Positions 7,647 through 14,975 of a DNA stretch of 23,476 nucleotides are shown here, piece after piece (the first letter of the stretch is position 1; each line of letters begins with the position of its first letter). The stretch spans positions 1 to 23,476 of the forward strand of contig JBBRUG010000050.1 in NCBI GenBank assembly GCA_038247995.1. Direction: 5' to 3'. The DNA comes from JBBRUG01 sp038247995 (lineage in GTDB: Bacteria > Chloroflexota > Chloroflexia > Chloroflexales > Chloroflexaceae). A program made the position numbers and the translations under genes. The notes beneath the pieces are model-generated. The model had not been told where the DNA came from. It saw nothing but the letters and a program-made list of their open reading frames with translations, and did no database searches.

Positions 7647-7714
7647 GTTAGTGGAGGTTCAGGGCCGGAATCTAGATGCGCAAAGCTAAGGTTCCAAGCC
7701 CCTGGAGAATGACC

Positions 7715-8257
7715 ATGACCGTTCGTCTGCGTGAGAAGTATCAGGCCGAAGTCGTCCCTGCATTAATGCAGGAGTTTAAGTATTCGTCGATCATGCAGGT
7801 ACCGCGGTTGACGAAGATTGTGTTGAATATCGGTGTTGGCGAGGCGATCCAGAACTCGAAAGCCCTCGATGCCGCAGTTAACGATCTATCAATCATCACC
7901 GCTCAGAAGCCGGTTGTCACCCGAGCCAAAAAGTCCATCGCATCGTTTAAGCTACGGGAAGGTATGGCCATTGGCGCAATGGTGACCCTGCGCGGTAACC
8001 GGATGTACGACTTCTATGATCGATTGGTGAACCTTGCCCTGCCGCGTATCCGCGATTTTCGCGGTGTAGGCCGGCGCTCGTTTGATGGGCGCGGGAATTA
8101 TAGCCTGGGTCTGCGCGAGCAGATTGTGTTCCCAGATATTGACTACGACAAGATCGATAAGATTCGCGGTCTGGAAGTTGCGGTTGTTACAACGGCAACT
8201 GATGACGAGCAGGCTTATGCCCTGCTGAAGCGCCTTGGCATGCCATTTCGTGATTAG
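7715..8257 (+). CDS. rplE: 50S ribosomal protein L5
   Basis: A 180-residue 5S rRNA-binding protein that contacts the P-site tRNA and S13. RLREKYQAEVVPALMQEFKYSSIMQVPRL-type N-terminus, KIVLNIGVGEA, QKPVVTRAKKSIASFKLREGM and GNYSLGLREQIVFPDIDYD are family motifs. Candidate ATGs lie at 7676, 7709 and 7715; GGAG at 7704-7707 best serves 7715, which gives MTVRLREKY and the usual 179-180 residues. The 7676 start would add a 13-residue extension lacking a well-placed ribosome binding site. Confidence 0.95.
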   Translation: MTVRLREKYQAEVVPALMQEFKYSSIMQVPRLTKIVLNIGVGEAIQNSKALDAAVNDLSIITAQKPVVTRAKKSIASFKLREGMAIGAMVTLRGNRMYDFYDRLVNLALPRIRDFRGVGRRSFDGRGNYSLGLREQIVFPDIDYDKIDKIRGLEVAVVTTATDDEQAYALLKRLGMPFRD

Positions 8258-8308
8258 TCTGGACCAGGAGCATAGCTCACCAGTCCAACGGTTTTGAGGA
8301 GGAATTTC

Positions 8309-8494
8309 TTGGCAAAGACGTCTTGGATCGTTCGTTCTGAGCGAACACCAAAATTCAAGGTTCGCGGCTACAACCGCTGCAAAACATGTGGTCGCTCACG
8401 CGCCTATATGCGCAAGTTCGGCATGTGCCGGATCTGCTTTCGTGAGCACGCGCTGAAGGGTTTGCTCCCCGGCGTTGTGAAGTCGAGTTGGTAG
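8309..8494 (+). CDS. rpsN: 30S ribosomal protein S14, zinc form (TTG start)
   Basis: The 61-residue zinc-binding (type Z) S14. Cysteines at 24, 27, 40 and 43 (CKTC and CRIC) form the zinc site; GLLPGVVKSSW is the standard C-terminus. The start is TTG at 8309, giving MAKTSWIVRS, with GAGGAGG at 8296-8302 six bases upstream. An upstream TTG at 8294 would start inside that ribosome binding site and is rejected. 5S/L5-adjacent position between rplE and rpsH is classical. Confidence 0.96.
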   Translation: MAKTSWIVRSERTPKFKVRGYNRCKTCGRSRAYMRKFGMCRICFREHALKGLLPGVVKSSW

Positions 8495-8505
8495 GTGTTG
8501 TTACG

Positions 8506-8546
8506 GACAACGGAAATCAGGGCGAACCCTGCACAGCGCCGTTGTC
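8506..8546. repeat. Nested hairpin between rpsN and rpsH
   Basis: Outer arms GACAACGG (8506-8513) and CCGTTGTC (8539-8546) are perfectly complementary. Inside, CAGGG (8518-8522) pairs with CCCTG (8527-8531) around a CGAA tetraloop. The structure ends nine bases before the rpsH ribosome binding site (8555-8561). A regulatory role, for example S8 feedback, is speculation. Confidence 0.6.
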
Positions 8547-8570
8547 TGGCGTGTGAGGAGGCACACTATA

Positions 8571-8969
8571 ATGAGTGTTAACGATCCTATCGGTGATATG
8601 CTGACGCGCATTCGCAATGCGTGCATGGCCCGCCATACGGTAGTAACGATGCCCGCGTCGAAAATGAAGTTGGCGATTGCCGACATCTTGAAGCACGAGG
8701 GCTTTATCAAAGATTACACGCTGATCGAAGGCCAGCCCTATAGCTCAATCTCGCTCACACTGAAGTACTCGCCTGATCGTCGTCCGGCCATCACTGGGCT
8801 GCGACGGGTGAGCAAGCCGGGTCTGCGCATCTACACCAAGCGCGAGGAAATTCCGCGGGTGCGTGGTGGTATGGGGCTGAGTATTGTCTCGACGCCGAAG
8901 GGTGTGTTGGCCGGCCACGACGCGTGGCGCCAGCACGTTGGCGGCGAAGTGCTCTGCTACGTCTGGTAG
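8571..8969 (+). CDS. rpsH: 30S ribosomal protein S8
   Basis: A 132-residue primary 16S rRNA binder; in E. coli it also represses the spc operon. MSVNDPIGDMLTRIRNA opens the protein, with KPGLRIY, GGMGLSIVSTPKGV and the terminal GGEVLCYVW signature. The frame extends to 8553, inside the ribosome binding region; ATG at 8571 behind GAGGAGG (8555-8561) fits the family start and length. Confidence 0.97.
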   Translation: MSVNDPIGDMLTRIRNACMARHTVVTMPASKMKLAIADILKHEGFIKDYTLIEGQPYSSISLTLKYSPDRRPAITGLRRVSKPGLRIYTKREEIPRVRGGMGLSIVSTPKGVLAGHDAWRQHVGGEVLCYVW

Positions 8970-8987
8970 CGTACACGGAGGAAGCCA

Positions 8988-9551
8988 ATGTCGCGCATTG
9001 GAAAACAACCAATTGCCCTTCCGAAGGGCGTAGATATTACGATAGGCGAAGGCAACCTGGTGACGGTTAAGGGGCCGAAGGGTAAGCTGGAGCAGCAACT
9101 GCACCGCGAGGTGCGCATCCTGCAGGAGAACGGCTCGATCACGGTTGAGCGCCTGAGTGATGGTAAGCTGCACAAGGCATTGCATGGACTCACCCGAACC
9201 CTGGTGCACAACATGGTCGTTGGTGTAACCGACGGATGGCAGCGTGCTCTGGAGATCAACGGCGTTGGTTACCGTGCTGCGCTTGAGGGCAAGATATTGG
9301 TGCTGAACCTTGGGTTCTCGCACCAGGTACGCCTCGATCCGCCGCCGGACGTGCAGTATGTGGTTGGCGAGCGCAAGAGCGCCAACGATCCGCTGCCGGT
9401 TTTCGTGCGTGGGATCGACAAGCAAGTAGTTGGTGAAGAGGCGGCCCGCATTCGCGGCCTCCGCCCGCCGGAGCCTTACAAGGGCAAAGGTGTAAAATAC
9501 GCCGAAGAGAAGATTCGCCGGAAGGCCGGGAAGGCCGGTAAGGCCAAATAG
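8988..9551 (+). CDS. rplF: 50S ribosomal protein L6
   Basis: A 187-residue two-domain protein near the sarcin-ricin loop and factor-binding site. MSRIGKQPIALPKGV, GPKGKLEQQL and the second repeat's GVGYRAALEGKILVLNLGFSH are typical, as is IRGLRPPEPYKGKGVKYAEE. The C-terminus carries a short lysine-rich extension (RKAGKAGKAK), making it somewhat longer than the usual 178-180 residues. The ATG at 8988 follows GGAGG at 8978-8982. Confidence 0.97.
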   Translation: MSRIGKQPIALPKGVDITIGEGNLVTVKGPKGKLEQQLHREVRILQENGSITVERLSDGKLHKALHGLTRTLVHNMVVGVTDGWQRALEINGVGYRAALEGKILVLNLGFSHQVRLDPPPDVQYVVGERKSANDPLPVFVRGIDKQVVGEEAARIRGLRPPEPYKGKGVKYAEEKIRRKAGKAGKAK

Positions 9552-9590
9552 TCGGCTTGTATGCCGTAATATGAAGCGAGTGATGGGGGA

Positions 9591-9617
9591 TATAATCCTC
9601 ATCGCGCCAGCGAGGAT
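9591..9617 (+). promoter_or_regulatory. Hairpin over the rplR ribosome binding site, overlapping TATAAT
   Basis: ATCCTC at 9595-9600 pairs with GAGGAT at 9612-9617, burying the GAGG ribosome binding site of rplR in a stem. A perfect -10 hexamer TATAAT occupies 9591-9596, but no acceptable -35 box is found 16-18 bases upstream (around 9567-9573), so a promoter is doubtful. The hairpin could slow rplR initiation. Confidence 0.3.
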
Positions 9618-9620
9618 CGT

Positions 9621-9986
9621 ATGGCTAAGCGTTCACCGCGTGAGTTGCGCCTTCGCCGCCATAATCGCCTGCGCAAGCGGGTTACTGGTACGGTTGAGCG
9701 CCCGCGCCTCAATGTGTTTCGGAGCAATGTTCATATCTATGCCCAGGTGATCGATGACGTCGACGGGCGCACGCTTGCCGCCGCTTCGACCAACGAAAAG
9801 GCATGGGCTGAGGGTGATGCCACGAAGACGAAGTCTGAGCAGGCGGCGCTTGTTGGTCGCCTGGTTGCCGAGCGCGCCCTGGAAGTTGGGGTGACGAAGG
9901 TTGTCTTCGACCGCGGCGGATTTAAGTACCACGGGCGCGTCAAGGCCCTCGCCGATGCAGCCCGCGAGGCTGGGCTGAACTTCTAA
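9621..9986 (+). CDS. rplR: 50S ribosomal protein L18
   Basis: A 121-residue protein that with L5 carries 5S rRNA into the central protuberance. RLRRHNRLRKRVTGTVERPRLNVFRSNVHIYAQVIDD is followed by AAASTNEKAW, AALVGRLVAERALE and the highly conserved VVFDRGGFKYHGRVKALADAAREAGLNF pattern. The ATG at 9621 follows GAGGA with correct spacing. Confidence 0.97.
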   Translation: MAKRSPRELRLRRHNRLRKRVTGTVERPRLNVFRSNVHIYAQVIDDVDGRTLAAASTNEKAWAEGDATKTKSEQAALVGRLVAERALEVGVTKVVFDRGGFKYHGRVKALADAAREAGLNF

Positions 9987-10014
9987 TGCCGCCGGGCAGC
10001 ATCAGGGAGGAACT

Positions 10015-10566
10015 GTGAAGCGAGAACAAATTAGCGCTGATGGTCTGGAGCTCGAAGAGCGCGTCGTCCAGATCAATCGCGTCTCCAAAGTAGTCAAGGG
10101 CGGTCGGCGCTTTAGCTTCAGCACCGTCGTTGTCGTTGGCGATGGCAAAGGCCACGTCGGCATTGGTATGGGCAAGGCAGCGGAAGTACCCGAGGCGATC
10201 CGCAAAGGTACTGAAGCCGCCAAGAGGAACCTCATTCGGGTGCCGTTGGTCAATTCGACCATCCCCCATGAGGTGATTACCAAGTATGCCGCCACCAAGG
10301 TGATGATTCGCCCGGCAGCGCCCGGTACCGGTGTTATCGCCGGTCGTGGTGTGCGCCCGGTGGTTGAGGCGGCTGGGGTCAAGGATATTTTGTCGAAGGT
10401 CTACGGCTCCAATAACCCGGTGAACGTAGTTAAGGCAGCATACCAGGCCCTTAGCGAACTCGTATCGCTTAGCGAGGTTGCCCGGCGCCGCGATATGACC
10501 CCTCAGGAGTTGGCATCGCGGCGCGCCCTGCGCGAGCGCCCTGCTGACACGGAGGCGGCGGCATGA
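10015..10566 (+). CDS. rpsE: 30S ribosomal protein S5 (GTG start)
   Basis: A 183-residue 30S body protein involved in decoding fidelity and mRNA unwinding. LEERVVQINRVSKVVKGGRRFSFS-type start, VVGDGKGHVGIGMGKAAEVPEAIRKG, and APGTGVIAGRGVRPVVEAAGVKDILSKVYGS motifs place it firmly. GTG at 10015 follows AGGGAGG at 10004-10010. It ends in an ATGA overlap with rpmD, a hallmark of translational coupling. Confidence 0.97.
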   Translation: MKREQISADGLELEERVVQINRVSKVVKGGRRFSFSTVVVVGDGKGHVGIGMGKAAEVPEAIRKGTEAAKRNLIRVPLVNSTIPHEVITKYAATKVMIRPAAPGTGVIAGRGVRPVVEAAGVKDILSKVYGSNNPVNVVKAAYQALSELVSLSEVARRRDMTPQELASRRALRERPADTEAAA

Positions 10567-10760
10567 GCAAGCTGAAGATCACCTATACGAAGAGTATGAT
10601 TGGCTATGCCCGCGATCAGAAGGCAACGATTGGATCGCTGGGCCTGCGTAAGCTCAACCATTCGGTCATTAAGCCGGATAATCCTTCCGTTCGGGGTATG
10701 ATCAATAAGGTCAAGCACCTGGTTACGGTTGAGGAGATCGCGGATGAGGTGACGGCATGA
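10563..10760 (+). CDS. rpmD: 50S ribosomal protein L30
   Basis: A 65-residue small 50S protein. KITYTKSMIGYARDQKATIGSLGLRKLNHSV is the classical core, and RGMINKVKHLVTVEE the C-terminal half. It overlaps rpsE upstream and rplO downstream by ATGA at each end, so rpsE-rpmD-rplO form a coupled triplet. Confidence 0.96.
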   Translation: MSKLKITYTKSMIGYARDQKATIGSLGLRKLNHSVIKPDNPSVRGMINKVKHLVTVEEIADEVTA

Positions 10761-11281
10761 AATTGCATGATCTGAAGCCGGCCGAGGGCTCGACCCATCG
10801 CAAGAAGCGCGTGGGCCGTGGTTATGGCTCCGGCAAGGGTAAAACATCGGGCAAAGGTATGATGGGACAGAAGTCCCGTTCCGGCCCTGGTCCATATCGA
10901 ACGTTTGAAGGTGGCCAGAACCGTCTGGTGAAGCGCATGCCGTTCCGCCGTGGTTTTACTAACATCTTCCGCGTCGATTACGAAGTAGTCAATGTAGGTC
11001 GCTTGGCCGAGTGGCCGACCGATGTGGCGGTTACGCCTGAGACACTGCTTGTTTCGCGCACAGTGCGCCGGAAGACTATGCCGGTGAAGATTCTTGGCGA
11101 TGGTGAATTAACCAAGGCCCTAACCGTGAAGGCACATAAGTTCTCGTCCAGTGCACGGGCGAAGATCGAGGCTGCCGGCGGCACGGTCGAGGAAATTCCG
11201 TGGGTTGTTGAGAAGCACTCGCGGTCGCGTGGCCCGAATTATGGTGGGCGCAACGCGAAGAATAAGAAGGTTGAGGCGTAA
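10757..11281 (+). CDS. rplO: 50S ribosomal protein L15
   Basis: A 174-residue late-assembly 50S protein. The N-terminal glycine-rich arm shows MKLHDLKPAEGSTHRKKRVGRG, GSGKGKTSGKGMMGQKSRSG and FEGGQNRLVKRMPFRRGF; the globular domain has VKILGDGELTKALTVKAHKFS. It is longer than the common 144-150 residues because of a basic C-terminal tail (residues about 155-174, rich in R, N and K). The start overlaps the rpmD stop. Confidence 0.97.
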   Translation: MKLHDLKPAEGSTHRKKRVGRGYGSGKGKTSGKGMMGQKSRSGPGPYRTFEGGQNRLVKRMPFRRGFTNIFRVDYEVVNVGRLAEWPTDVAVTPETLLVSRTVRRKTMPVKILGDGELTKALTVKAHKFSSSARAKIEAAGGTVEEIPWVVEKHSRSRGPNYGGRNAKNKKVEA

Positions 11282-11337
11282 GCAACGCTTACCGATTAGG
11301 ACGGTCGTTCGTGATGCATCTGCGTTGCCGACCGTCC
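11282..11337 (+). promoter_or_regulatory. secY leader with two crossing helices (possible pseudoknot)
   Basis: GCAACGC (11282-11288) is complementary to GCGTTGC (11322-11328), and GGACGGTCG (11299-11307) to CGACCGTCC (11329-11337). The two downstream arms are directly contiguous and the pairings cross, so they would form a pseudoknot or be alternative folds. The 9-bp helix is the stronger one. A GATGCATC palindrome (11313-11320) lies in the loop. The secY ribosome binding site follows at 11353-11356. Confidence 0.5.
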
Positions 11338-11365
11338 GCTCACTGTCGCAAAGAGGAAGCTACAG

Positions 11366-12718
11366 ATGCTCCAGGCCGTACTCCGCGCAATTCAATTGCC
11401 CGACCTGCGTCGGCGCATCCTGTTTACAATCGGGATGTTGTTGATCTTCCGGGCCATTGCGCATATACCGGTGCCTAATGTAAACCCGGATGCACTTGAG
11501 CAGTTGCGCAATGAATTGGCGACAAACCAGTTAGCGCAGCTGTTGAACCTGTTTGCCGGGGGAGCGCTGCAGAACTTCTCGGTGGCGGCAATGGGGGTAT
11601 ATCCCTACATTACCGCGTCGATTATTATGCAGTTGCTTCAGCCTCTGATTCCGGCTCTGCAGGAGCTCAACAAAGAGGGCGAGCAGGGGCGGATCAAACT
11701 GAACCGCTACCAGATGTGGCTGACTATTCCGCTGGCCTATCTGCAGGCGTATGGTCAGACGGTGACTCTGGAGCGAACCGTTAATCCAACGGGTGATCCG
11801 ACCCTTTCGCTGTTTCGATCGTCGTTCGATATTGTTGGAAACTTCCTGCCGACTTTCACCGTACTTACGTCGATGGTGGCCGGCACGATGTTGCTTGTCT
11901 GGCTTGGTGAGCAGATCAACGAGCGTGGCATTGGCCAGGGTATCTCGGTGATCATCTTTGGCGGTATCGTTTCACGCTTGCCGGCAGTGATCCTCCAGGG
12001 CTTCCAGATTAGCCAGGCCGGTGACGTTAATACAATCCTTGGGATTATTGGTTTCCTTGCGATCGCTTTGTTGACGATCGTGGGCATTATTATGATCCAG
12101 GAAGGTCAGCGCCGTATTCCAGTGCAGTATGCGAAGCGCGTACGCGGCAACAAGGTCTATGGCGGCCAGAGCAGTTACATTCCACTGAAGGTGAACATGG
12201 CGGGTATGATCCCACTGATCTTCGCTCAGAGCATCATCATCTTTCCGGGGATTGTTGCTTCCTGGTTCTTTGTTCCAGGCGCTGAGGGTTTCGGTAACCA
12301 GATCGCCGGCTTTTTCTACAACACCTTCAACCCGACAGGCCAGGGTGGTGGGGTCGTCTATATTACGCTGCTGTTCCTGCTTACAGTTGGCTTCAGCTAC
12401 TTCTATACCGTTGTGCTCTTTACCCAGCAGGACATTCCAGATAACTTGCAGCGCAATGGTGGTTTTATTCCCGGCATTCGTCCAGGCAAAAAGACTGAAG
12501 AGTATCTGATGCGGGTACTCAACCGAATTACGCTGGCCGGTGCGCTCTTCCTTGGCCTGATCGCGATTTTGCCTTTCCTGACCCAATCGGTGACAGGCGT
12601 GCAGTTGGGCCTAGGAAGTACGGCTCTGCTGATCGTGGTTGGCGTTGCGGTTGATACGATGCGCCAACTCGAAGCGCAACTGGTGATGCGTGACTACGAA
12701 GGGTTCTTATCACGGTAG
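11366..12718 (+). CDS. secY: Preprotein translocase channel subunit SecY
   Basis: A 450-residue integral membrane protein forming the Sec export channel with SecE and SecG. Hydrophobic segments consistent with ten transmembrane helices are visible, starting at about residues 19-35. Family motifs include GVYPYITASIIMQLL, NERGIGQGISVIIF, the GGQSSYIPLKVNMAGMIPLIFA stretch and GFIPGIRPGKKTEEYL in the cytosolic C5 loop that meets SecA and the ribosome. The ATG at 11366 follows GAGG at 11353-11356. It sits in the usual position after rplO, but 84 bases downstream behind a structured leader. Confidence 0.98.
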   Translation: MLQAVLRAIQLPDLRRRILFTIGMLLIFRAIAHIPVPNVNPDALEQLRNELATNQLAQLLNLFAGGALQNFSVAAMGVYPYITASIIMQLLQPLIPALQELNKEGEQGRIKLNRYQMWLTIPLAYLQAYGQTVTLERTVNPTGDPTLSLFRSSFDIVGNFLPTFTVLTSMVAGTMLLVWLGEQINERGIGQGISVIIFGGIVSRLPAVILQGFQISQAGDVNTILGIIGFLAIALLTIVGIIMIQEGQRRIPVQYAKRVRGNKVYGGQSSYIPLKVNMAGMIPLIFAQSIIIFPGIVASWFFVPGAEGFGNQIAGFFYNTFNPTGQGGGVVYITLLFLLTVGFSYFYTVVLFTQQDIPDNLQRNGGFIPGIRPGKKTEEYLMRVLNRITLAGALFLGLIAILPFLTQSVTGVQLGLGSTALLIVVGVAVDTMRQLEAQLVMRDYEGFLSR

Positions 12719-12883
12719 CGCTGAGCCGCCTCGCTGCTGAGGGAGAGGCTCCGCTCCATAGTATGCCCCAGAAGGGCAACTCCGCTTGTGGGGTGTGCCT
12801 ACCGCGTTAGCGCTGGTGTACGTAAGGCTTAGGCCTGGTAAGCGCAGCGATGCGCCTTGCGCGGGGCGAAGAGAGCGCCGACT
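12719..12883. other. secY-adk spacer without recognised elements
   Basis: This 165-base gap holds no open frame with family similarity and no U-tracted terminator. The octamer TAGCGCTG occurs twice (at the secY stop and near 12808). A small AGGC/GCCT hairpin lies near 12826-12837. No convincing -35/-10 pair was found for adk. Confidence 0.4.
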
Positions 12884-13555
12884 ATGACCAACGTTATATT
12901 ACTTGGGCCACCTGGAGCGGGAAAAGGGACGCAGGCCAAAACGCTCTCTGAACGAACCTCGCTCTCGCATGTAGCGAGTGGGGATCTGTTTCGGGCGGCG
13001 CTCCGTGAAGGCACCGAATTGGGTATGCTGGCCAAGTCGTATATGGATCGCGGTGAGCTTGTGCCGGATGAAGTAGTCATTCGCATGATTTTGGAGCGGA
13101 TCGGTCGACCGGATTGTGCGAATGGAGTCATCTTTGATGGCTTCCCGCGCACCCAGGATCAGGCGCAGGCGCTCGAACACGCACTTGGTGAAGAGCATAC
13201 TCGAATCGATGCGGTTCTTTACCTGCGTGTCCCGCAAGAAGTGCTTTTACGGCGCATCGCCGGGCGGCAAACTTGCAAAACTTGCGGTGCTACATATAAT
13301 ATCTATTATTTCCCGTCCCACCGCCCAGGAATCTGTGATGCGTGTGGCGGAAAGCTTTATCAGCGCAGCGACGACTCAATTGAGACGGCGCAGCACCGCC
13401 TGGATGTCTATTTTGCGCAGACGATGCCGCTGATCGAACACTATCAGCGGCAAGGCAGCCTGTACGAGATCGATGGCCAGCGCGAAATTTCGCTGGTAAC
13501 TGAGGCCATGTTGAAGGCGCTCAAACTCGAACCAGGCGACGAGCCGTCTGCATAA
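12884..13555 (+). CDS. adk: Adenylate kinase, long zinc-lid form
   Basis: A 223-residue cytosolic nucleotide kinase that interconverts ATP plus AMP and 2 ADP. The P-loop GPPGAGKGT spans residues 8-16, ASGDLFRAAL the AMP-binding region and FDGFPRT residues 84-90. The LID domain is the long type with CKTC (131-134) and CDAC (151-154), a probable zinc site seen in Gram-positive and other bacteria. The ATG at 12884 (MTNVILLGPPGAGKGT) is the family start; an in-frame TTG at 12857 adds non-conserved residues. The ribosome binding site is weak (GAAGAGAG around 12868-12875). A short acidic tail follows the core. Confidence 0.97.
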   Translation: MTNVILLGPPGAGKGTQAKTLSERTSLSHVASGDLFRAALREGTELGMLAKSYMDRGELVPDEVVIRMILERIGRPDCANGVIFDGFPRTQDQAQALEHALGEEHTRIDAVLYLRVPQEVLLRRIAGRQTCKTCGATYNIYYFPSHRPGICDACGGKLYQRSDDSIETAQHRLDVYFAQTMPLIEHYQRQGSLYEIDGQREISLVTEAMLKALKLEPGDEPSA

Positions 13556-13563
13556 GGGGTGAT

Positions 13564-13785
13564 ATGTCCAAAAAGAAAGACGTGATCGAGATGGAGGGGA
13601 CAATCACTGAACCCCTCCCGAATGCGATGTTTCGCGTTGAACTTGAGAATGGCCACGAAGTCTTGGCCCATATCTCAGGGAAAATGCGAATGAACTATAT
13701 TCGAATTTTGAAGGGTGATCGGGTGCTGGTGGAACTTTCACCCTACGATCTGACCCGGGGCCGGATAACATACCGCTATAAGTAG
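13564..13785 (+). CDS. infA: Translation initiation factor IF-1
   Basis: A 73-residue OB-fold factor that occupies the 30S A site during initiation. MSKKKDVIEMEGTITEPLPNAMFRVELENGHEVLAHISGKMRMNYIRIL-type sequence is unmistakable, ending in RVLVELSPYDLTRGRITYRYK pattern. The gene starts eight bases after adk; the map gene that often separates adk from infA is absent here. Confidence 0.98.
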   Translation: MSKKKDVIEMEGTITEPLPNAMFRVELENGHEVLAHISGKMRMNYIRILKGDRVLVELSPYDLTRGRITYRYK

Positions 13786-13788
13786 CCT

Positions 13789-13811
13789 GGGTGGCTTTGT
13801 GCGTGCCACCC
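13789..13811. repeat. Hairpin between infA and rpmJ
   Basis: GGGTGGC (13789-13795) pairs perfectly with GCCACCC (13805-13811) around a 9-nt loop. It starts four bases after the infA stop and ends before the rpmJ ribosome binding site (GGGAG, 13816-13820). No U-tract follows. Confidence 0.6.
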
Positions 13812-13828
13812 GTGCGGGAGACACAGTT

Positions 13829-13945
13829 ATGAAAGTTCGTGCGTCGGTCAAGCCGCGCTGCGAATATTGCAAGGTGATCAAGCGCAAGGGTGTGATCCGT
13901 GTGATCTGCTCGCGCACACCGAAACATAAGCAGCGTCAGGGTTAG
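13829..13945 (+). CDS. rpmJ: 50S ribosomal protein L36, zinc form
   Basis: A 38-residue protein, the smallest of the 50S subunit, translated as MKVRASVKPRCEYC and so on to SRTPKHKQRQG. Cys11, Cys14, Cys27 and His33 make the zinc-ribbon set of the C+ form. The ATG at 13829 follows GGGAG at 13816-13820. Position between infA and rpsM is standard. Although very short, its match to the family is nearly residue for residue. Confidence 0.96.
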   Translation: MKVRASVKPRCEYCKVIKRKGVIRVICSRTPKHKQRQG

Positions 13946-13980
13946 TTCATTCCAGCGGTTGCTACAGCGTAGTTTAGGCA

Positions 13981-14010
13981 TCAGTGTCGCGGCGTATTCC
14001 GCGCCGCTGA
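13981..14010. repeat. Hairpin upstream of rpsM
   Basis: CGCGG (13988-13992) pairs with CCGCG (13999-14003) around a 6-nt loop. After one T/C mismatch the stem continues with TCAGTG (13981-13986) against CCGCTGA's outer bases (14005-14010), with one wobble. It ends nine bases before the rpsM ribosome binding site. No U-tract. Confidence 0.5.
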
Positions 14011-14028
14011 CATAAGATGAGGGAGTTC

Positions 14029-14409
14029 ATGGCACGTATTGCAGGGGTCGATATTCCGCGCAATAAAAAAGTCGAGATCTCGATTACCTATATTTTTGGG
14101 ATCGGGCGCTCGAACGGAATGGATGTGCTGCGGAAGGCGAATGTGAATCCGGAGACGCGGGTACGCGACCTGACTGAAGAAGAGGTCGGTCGTATCCGTG
14201 AGATCGTTGATCGTGAGTATCGGGTTGAGGGTGACCTGCGTCGTGAAGTGCAGTTGAATATCAAGCGTCTGATGGATATTGGCTGCTATCGCGGTCTGCG
14301 CCATCGCCGTGGGATGCCGCTGCGCGGACAGCGCACACGTACCAACGCTCGTACGCGCCGTGGCCGTAAGGGTCAGGCAATCGGGATCAAGAAGAAGGCC
14401 AAAAAGTAA
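14029..14409 (+). CDS. rpsM: 30S ribosomal protein S13
   Basis: A 126-residue head protein bridging to the 50S subunit and contacting the P-site tRNA. MARIAGVDIPRNKKVEISITYIFGIG opens it, then LTEEEVGRIREIVD, and the C-terminal RGLRHRRGMPLRGQRTRTNARTRRG-type basic signature. An in-frame ATG at 14017 would begin within the GAGGGAG ribosome binding region (14019-14025); the ATG at 14029 gives the canonical MARIAG start. Confidence 0.97.
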   Translation: MARIAGVDIPRNKKVEISITYIFGIGRSNGMDVLRKANVNPETRVRDLTEEEVGRIREIVDREYRVEGDLRREVQLNIKRLMDIGCYRGLRHRRGMPLRGQRTRTNARTRRGRKGQAIGIKKKAKK

Positions 14410-14433
14410 CCTGCGCAGTCTTGCTTCGCAGCG

Positions 14434-14462
14434 CACAGGTGGGCACAATTGGCCTGCCTGTG
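14434..14462. repeat. 11-bp hairpin between rpsM and rpsK
   Basis: CACAGGTGGGC (14434-14444) pairs along its whole length with 14452-14462, two of the pairs being G-U, with a 7-nt loop. The rpsK ribosome binding site AAAGGAG (14476-14482) lies downstream. A competing CTGCG/CGCAG stem precedes it at about 14411-14430. Confidence 0.55.
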
Positions 14463-14487
14463 GCTCTTGTGTGTAAAGGAGATCTAT

Positions 14488-14898
14488 ATGCCCGCTAAGG
14501 CAACCAAGGGAGCAGCGAGTCGGCAGCGCGGTAAGCGCCGCGAGCGGAAGAACATTCCGCGTGGACAGGCCCATGTCTTGAGCACGTTCAACAATACTAT
14601 TGTGACGATCACCGATCCGCAGGGTGCGGTAGTTTGTTGGGCGAGCGCTGGTCAGTCGGGCTTTAAGGGATCGCGCAAGAGTACGCCCTATGCTGCTCAG
14701 GTCACGGCCGACACAGCCGCGCGCAAGGCGATGGAAAACGGCATGCGTTCGGTTGAGGCGTTTGTGAAGGGGCCAGGCTCCGGCCGTGAGGCGGCGATTC
14801 GTTCGCTGCAGTCGGCAGGCTTGCAGGTTTCGGCGATTACTGATGTGACGCCGATTCCGCACAATGGATGTCGCCCGCCGAAGCGCCGGCGCGTCTAG
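14488..14898 (+). CDS. rpsK: 30S ribosomal protein S11
   Basis: A 136-residue platform protein near the E-site mRNA. After a basic N-terminal tail come GQAHVLSTFNNTIVTITDPQG, WASAGQSGFKGSRKSTPYAAQ, VKGPGSGREAAIRSLQ and the terminal DVTPIPHNGCRPPKRRRV, all conserved. The frame extends to 14449, but AAAGGAG at 14476-14482 with ATG at 14488 (MPAKATKG) is the natural start. Confidence 0.97.
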   Translation: MPAKATKGAASRQRGKRRERKNIPRGQAHVLSTFNNTIVTITDPQGAVVCWASAGQSGFKGSRKSTPYAAQVTADTAARKAMENGMRSVEAFVKGPGSGREAAIRSLQSAGLQVSAITDVTPIPHNGCRPPKRRRV

Positions 14899-14975
14899 GG
14901 TTCGATTGAGGATGCCCGTGGGACGACCGCTGTTGGAACCGCAGGGCCAGGCCCAGGCGCCCGCAGGGGTAAGGA

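Noticed and set aside
8745..9602. 285-codon minus-strand frame across rpsH and rplF
   Set aside because: Antisense shadow of two well-supported genes, without family resemblance or its own expression signals.
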